Source of the DNA: Lentisphaeria bacterium UBA1724
Lineage (GTDB): Bacteria > Verrucomicrobiota > Lentisphaeria > Oligosphaerales > Oligosphaeraceae
Length of the DNA stretch: 8,296 nt
Direction of reading: 5' to 3'
Assembly (NCBI GenBank): GCA_002315885.1
Contig: DCIO01000019.1
Location: forward strand, 1,784 to 10,079
The notes under the pieces are model-generated. The model did not search any database, was not told the DNA's origin, and worked only from the letters and a program-made list of their open reading frames with translations. Positions within the stretch are counted from its first letter, which is position 1; every line of letters starts with the position of its first letter. The position numbers and the translations under genes were made by a program. This document shows positions 4,120-8,296 of this stretch, piece after piece.

Positions 4120-6122
4120 TGCCCGACCGCTTTATTCTGCATTCTGAATACCAGCCCGCAGGCGACCAGCCTCAGGCGATTGATGCGCTTGTGGATGGCA
4201 TTCAGAAGCGGCATCTGCATTATCAGACCCTGCAGGGCGTCACGGGAAGCGGAAAGACTTTCACCATGGCCAATATCATCCAGCGTCTGCAGATGCCGAC
4301 GCTGGTGATTTCCCATAACAAGACCCTGGCGGCGCAGCTCTACAGCGAATTGAAGGCATTCTTTCCCGAGAATGCCGTGGAGTATTTCGTCAGTTATTAC
4401 GACTACTATCAGCCTGAGGCATATATCCCCCAGACGGATACCTATATCGCCAAGGATTCCGCCATCAACGACGAGTTGGAACGGCTGAGACTTGCCGCCA
4501 CGGGGGCGTTGCTGGAGCGCAAGGACACCATCGTGGTGGCGTCGGTTTCCTGCATCTACGGCATGGGCGACCCCGAGGAATTCGCTTCCATGGAACAGCA
4601 GATTGTCATTGATCAGACAATCTCCCGGGATGACCTGCTGCGGAAGCTCATTGCCTTGCAATACACTCGCAACGACCTGGCACCCGAGCGCGGACAATTC
4701 CGTGCGGCGGGTGATACGGTGGAGATCTATCTCTCCCATCGCGAGGATTACCTGGAAGTGCAATTCTGGGGAGACAACATCGACCAGATGATACGCAGGA
4801 ATGTGATGACACGCACGGAAATCGAGCGTGTGAAGGAAGCCACCATCTTCCCCTGCAAGCTCTTTGTCACCAGCAAAGAGAAGCTCCTTGCCGCCCAGCG
4901 TGCGATACGGGAGGAATTGAAGACACAGGTCCGGGAATTCGAGTTGGCAAATCGCCTGGTGGAGGCCCAGCGCATCCACGAACGCACCACCTACGATTTG
5001 GAGATGCTCCAGGAGGTGGGATACTGCCAGGGCATCGAGAATTACTCACGACACCTCACGGGACGGGAACCGGGAAGCCGTCCCTTTACGCTCATCGACT
5101 ACTTCCCCAAGGACAATTTCCTCACCATCATTGATGAATCGCATGCCACGCTCCCACAGCTCCACGCCATGCAGAATGCGGACCGAAACCGCAAGATGGT
5201 GCTGGTGGACAACGGCTTCCGGTTGCCTTCCGCCCTGGACAACCGACCGCTGGCATACGATGAATTCAAGAGCCTCCAGAAGAACGTGGTCTTTGTCTCC
5301 GCGACCCCAGGCGCATACGAGCTTTCTTTGACGCAGCCCGTGAAACAGATTATCCGTCCCACGGGATTGCTGGATCCCAAGGTGGAAATCCGTCCCTTGC
5401 AGGGTCAGGTGGATGACGCCATCGAGGAGATTCGGAAGATGGTGGAGAAGAAGGAGCGCGTGCTGGTCACTACCCTGACGAAGAAGATGGCCGAGGAACT
5501 CTCGGAGTGTCTGCGGAAGGTGGGCATCAACGCGCGGTATCTGCATTCTGATTTGGACGCATTGGAACGGGTGGACATCATCCGCAGTCTCCGCGCGGGG
5601 GATTTCGACTGCCTGGTGGGCATCAACCTCCTGCGCGAAGGACTGGATATCCCCGAAGTGGCGTTGGTCATGGTGATGGATGCCGACAAGGAGGGATTCC
5701 TGCGAAGCACCACCAGTCTGATCCAGACCGCGGGACGCGCGGCGCGAAATTCCGAGGGCAGGGTGATTCTCTATGCGGATGTCATGACGGATTCCATCAA
5801 GGCCATGGTCGCGGAAACCGATGCACGCCGCACAAAGCAGAGCGCCTATAATAAGGAGCACAATATCACTCCCAAGACCATCAAGCGGGCTGTCCAGGCC
5901 AGTCTCCATGCGGATGACGAGGCACGAAAGATGGTCTCACGTGTGGTCAAGAAAATGGATGCAAAGGACGACGGCGAAGGGGATTATGATATTACCGAGG
6001 CCCGTCGTCAAATCGAAGAAGAGATGCATGCCGCCGCACAAGCTCTGGAATTCGAGCGGGCCGCCATGCTTCGGGATCAGCTCTTTGCGCTGGACAAACC
6101 TGCCAAGAAGAAAAAACGGTAG
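4119..6122 (+). CDS. uvrB: Excinuclease ABC subunit B
   Basis: A 667-residue UvrB, the damage-verifying DNA helicase-like subunit of nucleotide excision repair that receives DNA from UvrA and then recruits UvrC. Seen in order: Walker A GVTGSGKT (40-47), the beta-hairpin region with YFVSYYDYYQPEAYIPQTDT (89-108) that inserts between strands, DESH Walker B (339-342), FVSATPG (392-398), the helicase motif INLLREGLDIPEV (502-514), QTAGRAARN (536-544) and a C-terminal UVR coiled coil (about 625-658) for UvrC binding. It ends in a basic KPAKKKKR tail. Length is normal. The reading frame extends 35 codons upstream inside metK, but UvrB homology begins at MPDRFILHSEYQPAGDQPQAI, fixing the ATG at 4119 in a TGATG overlap with metK. 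No Shine-Dalgarno sequence is visible there, so translation likely depends on termination-reinitiation from metK. Confidence 0.97.
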   Translation: MPDRFILHSEYQPAGDQPQAIDALVDGIQKRHLHYQTLQGVTGSGKTFTMANIIQRLQMPTLVISHNKTLAAQLYSELKAFFPENAVEYFVSYYDYYQPEAYIPQTDTYIAKDSAINDELERLRLAATGALLERKDTIVVASVSCIYGMGDPEEFASMEQQIVIDQTISRDDLLRKLIALQYTRNDLAPERGQFRAAGDTVEIYLSHREDYLEVQFWGDNIDQMIRRNVMTRTEIERVKEATIFPCKLFVTSKEKLLAAQRAIREELKTQVREFELANRLVEAQRIHERTTYDLEMLQEVGYCQGIENYSRHLTGREPGSRPFTLIDYFPKDNFLTIIDESHATLPQLHAMQNADRNRKMVLVDNGFRLPSALDNRPLAYDEFKSLQKNVVFVSATPGAYELSLTQPVKQIIRPTGLLDPKVEIRPLQGQVDDAIEEIRKMVEKKERVLVTTLTKKMAEELSECLRKVGINARYLHSDLDALERVDIIRSLRAGDFDCLVGINLLREGLDIPEVALVMVMDADKEGFLRSTTSLIQTAGRAARNSEGRVILYADVMTDSIKAMVAETDARRTKQSAYNKEHNITPKTIKRAVQASLHADDEARKMVSRVVKKMDAKDDGEGDYDITEARRQIEEEMHAAAQALEFERAAMLRDQLFALDKPAKKKKR

Positions 6123-6289
6123 GTTCTGTTTTTTGACTCTTTCTTCTCGACCGATTTTGTAGGTGGGGAGTCCAAGACGTCAAATGACTGCATTACCCAG
6201 TTCCTGCATGCGGCGGTTCTTGTGAAACGGAAAGGTATTTTATGACTTTTTTCCTCTTGCAGTAATGGTCGAAAAGAAAGCGATGGGTA
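6123..6289. other. Convergent intergenic region with inverted 13-nt motif
   Basis: This lies between the 3' ends of uvrB (+) and the AraC gene (-). TTTCTTCTCGACC (6140-6152) and GGTCGAAAAGAAA (6267-6279) are inverted copies with one mismatch, 114 bases apart. The same motif occurs at 2696-2707. A weak A/T-only stem, AAAAAAC (6111-6117) with GTTTTTT (6128-6134), overlaps the uvrB end and could help termination. TTTTGTAGG (6155-6163) echoes the GTAG repeats at 886-1031, but the hairpin after it is not preserved. No convincing intrinsic terminator is visible for either gene. Confidence 0.45.
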
Positions 6290-7195
6290 TTATATATTTT
6301 TCATCGTCTCGCGGTATTCTCTAGGCGACAGTCCTGAGCATTTTCGTAGGAGTCGCCGCAGATTCAGTGCATCTCCGAAACCGCATTGATAGGCGATTTC
6401 ATCGATGCGCAGGGAGGTCTTGGCTAGCAATCCCTGGGCTTTTTGCAGGCGGCATTCCTGGAGGTAAGCCCCAGGGGCACTTTTGACATAGTGTTTGAAA
6501 AGCCGTCGGAAATGCACCTCGGAGATGCATAGCTTGCGGGCTTCCTGGGCAAAATTCCATGGTACTTCGGGTTTGGTGATGATACGCCGGCGCAGTTGCA
6601 GGATTTCGTCCTGGTATTGTTCGGTAACGGATTGGCCTTTTCTTTCTTCCGCAAAATCCAGGAGAAGCCCATCCAGCAACCAGATTGCCCGTAGTTGGGA
6701 CTGGGGATTCCCCTTGTCTTGACTCAAAAGCAGAATCTCTTCCATGACACGCAGGACCTCACGCGGAATCCTGACTGGAATAAAGGGATTTTCGACGCAG
6801 GGCGATAACAACCCCGCAGAGATGTATTTCTCCACTCGAGCCCCTTTGAAGCAAATCCAGATGTGGTTCTTTGAAGTGCCTTCCGGTGGACCATAATTCC
6901 ATGCCACACCCGGGTAGGTCAGAAAGTACCCAGGCGCATGGTAGGTCACCTTCGGACCATCACCTATCTGGATTTCCATTGCACCGGAATACAGAAACTG
7001 CAGGCCGTAATAGTCAAAATGACGACCACGGGAATAATACAAGCCATTGATTTCCTGACCAACGACGGTAAATTCTATATCGTCGTATAACTCGCACTTT
7101 TTCGATTCGGTGAAATGGATTAAAAAAGAATGCTTTGGCAATTCCCCTGAAATGCCTGCCTCTTTATTGTCTTGTTTTGTGGGAATGGATGTCAT
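6290..7195 (-). CDS. AraC family transcriptional regulator
   Basis: A 301-residue cytoplasmic DNA-binding regulator. The N-terminal part (about 20-120) looks like a cupin-type AraC ligand-binding domain, with the small-beta-strand stretch YYGLQFLYSGAMEIQIGDG (62-80) and APGYFLTYPG (87-96). The C-terminal double helix-turn-helix spans about 200-298: the first HTH around FAQEARKLCISEVHFRRLFK (215-234), the second around IDEIAYQCGFGDALNLRRLL (264-283), closing with the family-typical GLSPREYR (288-295). The ATG at 7195 is chosen because GAAGG lies 7 nt upstream. The frame continues to a GTG at 7273 but without a ribosome-binding site, and the added segment has no family character. It diverges from the pilin-like gene across a 162-bp A/T-rich region. 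Such regulators usually respond to sugars, but its ligand and targets cannot be read from the sequence. Confidence 0.9.
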   Translation of the reverse strand: MTSIPTKQDNKEAGISGELPKHSFLIHFTESKKCELYDDIEFTVVGQEINGLYYSRGRHFDYYGLQFLYSGAMEIQIGDGPKVTYHAPGYFLTYPGVAWNYGPPEGTSKNHIWICFKGARVEKYISAGLLSPCVENPFIPVRIPREVLRVMEEILLLSQDKGNPQSQLRAIWLLDGLLLDFAEERKGQSVTEQYQDEILQLRRRIITKPEVPWNFAQEARKLCISEVHFRRLFKHYVKSAPGAYLQECRLQKAQGLLAKTSLRIDEIAYQCGFGDALNLRRLLRKCSGLSPREYRETMKNI

Positions 7196-7357
7196 ACGGA
7201 GACCTTCAGAATTATGTAAAATGATTAAAAGTGTCTGTTTTTTGATTAATGTATATTCTTTTTTTTCTGGCACAAGGTACGTATAATTGAAATTGTTACA
7301 AATAATTTTTTCTTTTTAGTTAATCCGAGTCAACTCAATTCAACCCAACTAGGAATT
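7196..7357. promoter_or_regulatory. Divergent promoter region between AraC and pilin-like genes
   Basis: A strongly A/T-rich 162-bp region serving two diverging genes. On the plus strand a perfect TATAAT (7282-7287) would start transcription near 7294, giving a leader of about 64 nt. The -35 position holds only T's, so activator dependence is plausible, and the adjacent AraC protein is a candidate. On the minus strand no strong promoter stands out. A weak imperfect dyad, GTATAATT with AATTGTTAC (7281-7299), overlaps the -10 hexamer. Confidence 0.4.
7331..7350. repeat. CAAYY pentamer repeat in the pilin-like gene leader
   Basis: Four consecutive 5-nt units of the pattern CAAYY (CAACT, CAATT, CAACC, CAACT) end immediately before AGGA (7351-7354), a short Shine-Dalgarno only 3 nt from the start codon. 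The stretch is low in G and likely unstructured in RNA, which would favour ribosome access. Chance or a translational enhancer are both possible. Confidence 0.4.
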
Positions 7358-8173
7358 ATGAAAAAGTCCTTCACGCTCATTGAACTTCTGGTGGTCATCG
7401 CCATCATCGCCATCCTGGCCGCCATGTTGCTGCCCGCTTTGTCCAAGGCCCGTGAGAAAGCCCGCAACATCAGCTGCGTCAACAACCTGAAGCAGATTCA
7501 GCTGGGCGCCATCCTCTATGCCGGCGACGCTGACGACTATCTGCCCCCCGTCAGCTACTCTCCCACCTGGAAAGACCAGTCCGTCTTCTTCCAGAACACT
7601 ACCACCATCAACTGGATGACGGTGAACCCGCTGGTTCCCGGCACCCCCATGGATTGGCAGACTTGGGTTGCCAAGGATCCTGCGGCCGTCAATCCCGCCA
7701 CGGATCCCAATGGCAATGAGAGCTGGCACAAGATGCTGAGCTGCCCTTCCTGCCCCACGGAGCAGCGCATGCGTGGTAATGTTGGCTACGTCCTCCAGGC
7801 TGGTGCGGGTGCTTGCCCTGGTCTGTTGGCAATTGCGGACGACAGCACCAATGCCTACCGCAAGGCGTGCCAGTGGCATCGTATCAGCAGTATCAAGTAT
7901 CCCAGCATCTTCGTGAACTACCTGGATGGCACCAGCAAGACTGCCTGGAACGTTGCGGTCTCTTTCAACGAGACCCTCTTCACTGCGGACTCCCGTCCCT
8001 ACATCTGCCGCCACGGCCTGGCATTCAATATCTCTTTGGGTGATGGTCACGTGGAACCCATCCACATGGCTCAGACTACCTTGTGCTACAATGGCAAGAG
8101 CGGTTATGCCCATCGTGATAACTACTACTGGTATCCCGGCGTTGATATCTACGGCGGCGAAAAGAGCCGATAA
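7358..8173 (+). CDS. Prepilin-type pseudopilin-like protein with H-X9-DG C-terminal motif
   Basis: A 271-residue secreted or envelope protein. The N-terminus, MKKS followed by FTLIELLVVIAIIAIL (5-20), is a class III prepilin signal processed by a PilD-type peptidase with N-methylation of Phe5; residues 5-26 form the hydrophobic helix. Then comes SKAREKARNISCVNNLKQI (29-47), typical of this large PVC-group family (the DUF1559-like group). Near the C-terminus His219 is followed by exactly nine residues and Asp229-Gly230, matching the prepilin-type processing-associated H-X9-DG motif. CPSC (129-132) may be a disulfide pair. The residue before the cleavage site is Ser4, where classical prepilins have Gly. 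The gene is monocistronic: own upstream -10, strong terminator after it. The individual function is unknown. Members are thought to be assembled or exported by type II secretion/type IV pilus-like machinery, none of which is in the window. Confidence 0.92.
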   Translation: MKKSFTLIELLVVIAIIAILAAMLLPALSKAREKARNISCVNNLKQIQLGAILYAGDADDYLPPVSYSPTWKDQSVFFQNTTTINWMTVNPLVPGTPMDWQTWVAKDPAAVNPATDPNGNESWHKMLSCPSCPTEQRMRGNVGYVLQAGAGACPGLLAIADDSTNAYRKACQWHRISSIKYPSIFVNYLDGTSKTAWNVAVSFNETLFTADSRPYICRHGLAFNISLGDGHVEPIHMAQTTLCYNGKSGYAHRDNYYWYPGVDIYGGEKSR

Positions 8174-8200
8174 GGCATCCTGAAAACAACGACGTGTTTC

Positions 8201-8234
8201 AAAGCCTCGGGAGGTTTCATCCCGGGGCTTTTTT
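8201..8234 (+). terminator. Rho-independent terminator of the pilin-like gene
   Basis: A 12-bp stem, AAAGCCTCGGGA (8201-8212) with TCCCGGGGCTTT (8220-8231), has one G-U pair and a 7-nt loop, and is followed by a run of six T's ending at 8234. It begins 27 nt after the stop codon. This is the clearest terminator in the window, and it indicates that the upstream gene is transcribed alone. Confidence 0.93.
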
Positions 8235-8245
8235 GTTGTGGCGTG

Positions 8246-8274
8246 TTGATTGTCAGTTGAAAATATGTTATTGT
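8246..8274 (+). promoter_or_regulatory. Possible sigma-70-type promoter for the next gene
   Basis: TTGATT (8246-8251) and TATTGT (8269-8274) are separated by 17 bp, just past the terminator. Each hexamer matches the consensus at four of six positions. The downstream gene lies beyond the window, so this is a weak call. Confidence 0.25.
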
Positions 8275-8296
8275 GAACTTCCTGGATTTTTTACAC

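Noticed and set aside
4020..5909. Long minus-strand frames (319 and 287 codons) opposite uvrB
   Set aside because: They overlap a fully conserved uvrB on the other strand and show no domain features.
6111..6134. uvrB intrinsic terminator
   Set aside because: The stem is made almost only of A-T pairs and overlaps the stop codon; too weak to call.
7196..7273. 26-codon extension of the AraC gene to a GTG start
   Set aside because: The GTG has no Shine-Dalgarno sequence, and the region is A/T-rich promoter-like DNA; ATG at 7195 has GAAGG 7 nt upstream.

Overview
The window looks like a chromosomal segment from a bacterium of the PVC group, most likely Lentisphaerota (Victivallales-like). This is inferred, mainly from the last gene. 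It encodes a small secreted pseudopilin-like protein with a FTLIELLVVIAIIAIL N-terminus and an exact H-X9-DG motif near its C-terminus, a protein type found in very large paralogous sets in Lentisphaerota, Planctomycetota and Verrucomicrobiota. An AraC-type regulator and a GH20 hexosaminidase nearby fit a glycan-degrading lifestyle. I see no phage, transposase, CRISPR, tRNA or rRNA.

Layout. 40-885 (+): an RmlD-type NAD(P)-dependent sugar-nucleotide reductase. 886-1181: an intergenic stretch filled with small repeats, namely two copies of a GTAG-headed hairpin element, a 9-nt tandem repeat and a nested palindrome. It ends in a 22-bp dyad upstream of the next gene. 1182-2606 (+): a GH20 beta-N-acetylhexosaminidase without a signal peptide. 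2607-2907: a 7-nt repeat array with an inverted counterpart, then a strongly structured leader. 2908-4119 (+): metK, S-adenosylmethionine synthetase. 4119-6122 (+): uvrB, overlapping the metK stop codon by one base. 6123-6289: a convergent intergenic region with an inverted 13-nt motif. 6290-7195 (-): an AraC-family regulator. 7196-7357: a divergent AT-rich promoter region. 7358-8173 (+): the pseudopilin-like protein, followed by a strong intrinsic terminator at 8201-8234.

How the genes relate. metK and uvrB are probably co-transcribed and translationally coupled. The AraC gene and the pilin-like gene diverge from a shared 162-bp region, so the regulator may control its neighbour, itself, or a distant glycan locus. 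rmlD and the GH20 gene share no obvious function and are separated by repeats. The genes themselves belong to known families. The less ordinary material is between them: (i) the metK leader, with a two-tier 9+7 bp hairpin, a competing helix and a 9-bp hairpin ahead of the Shine-Dalgarno sequence, which I cannot match to a SAM riboswitch class; (ii) heptanucleotide arrays that run across the stop codons of two separate genes; and (iii) GTAG-headed hairpins resembling REP elements.
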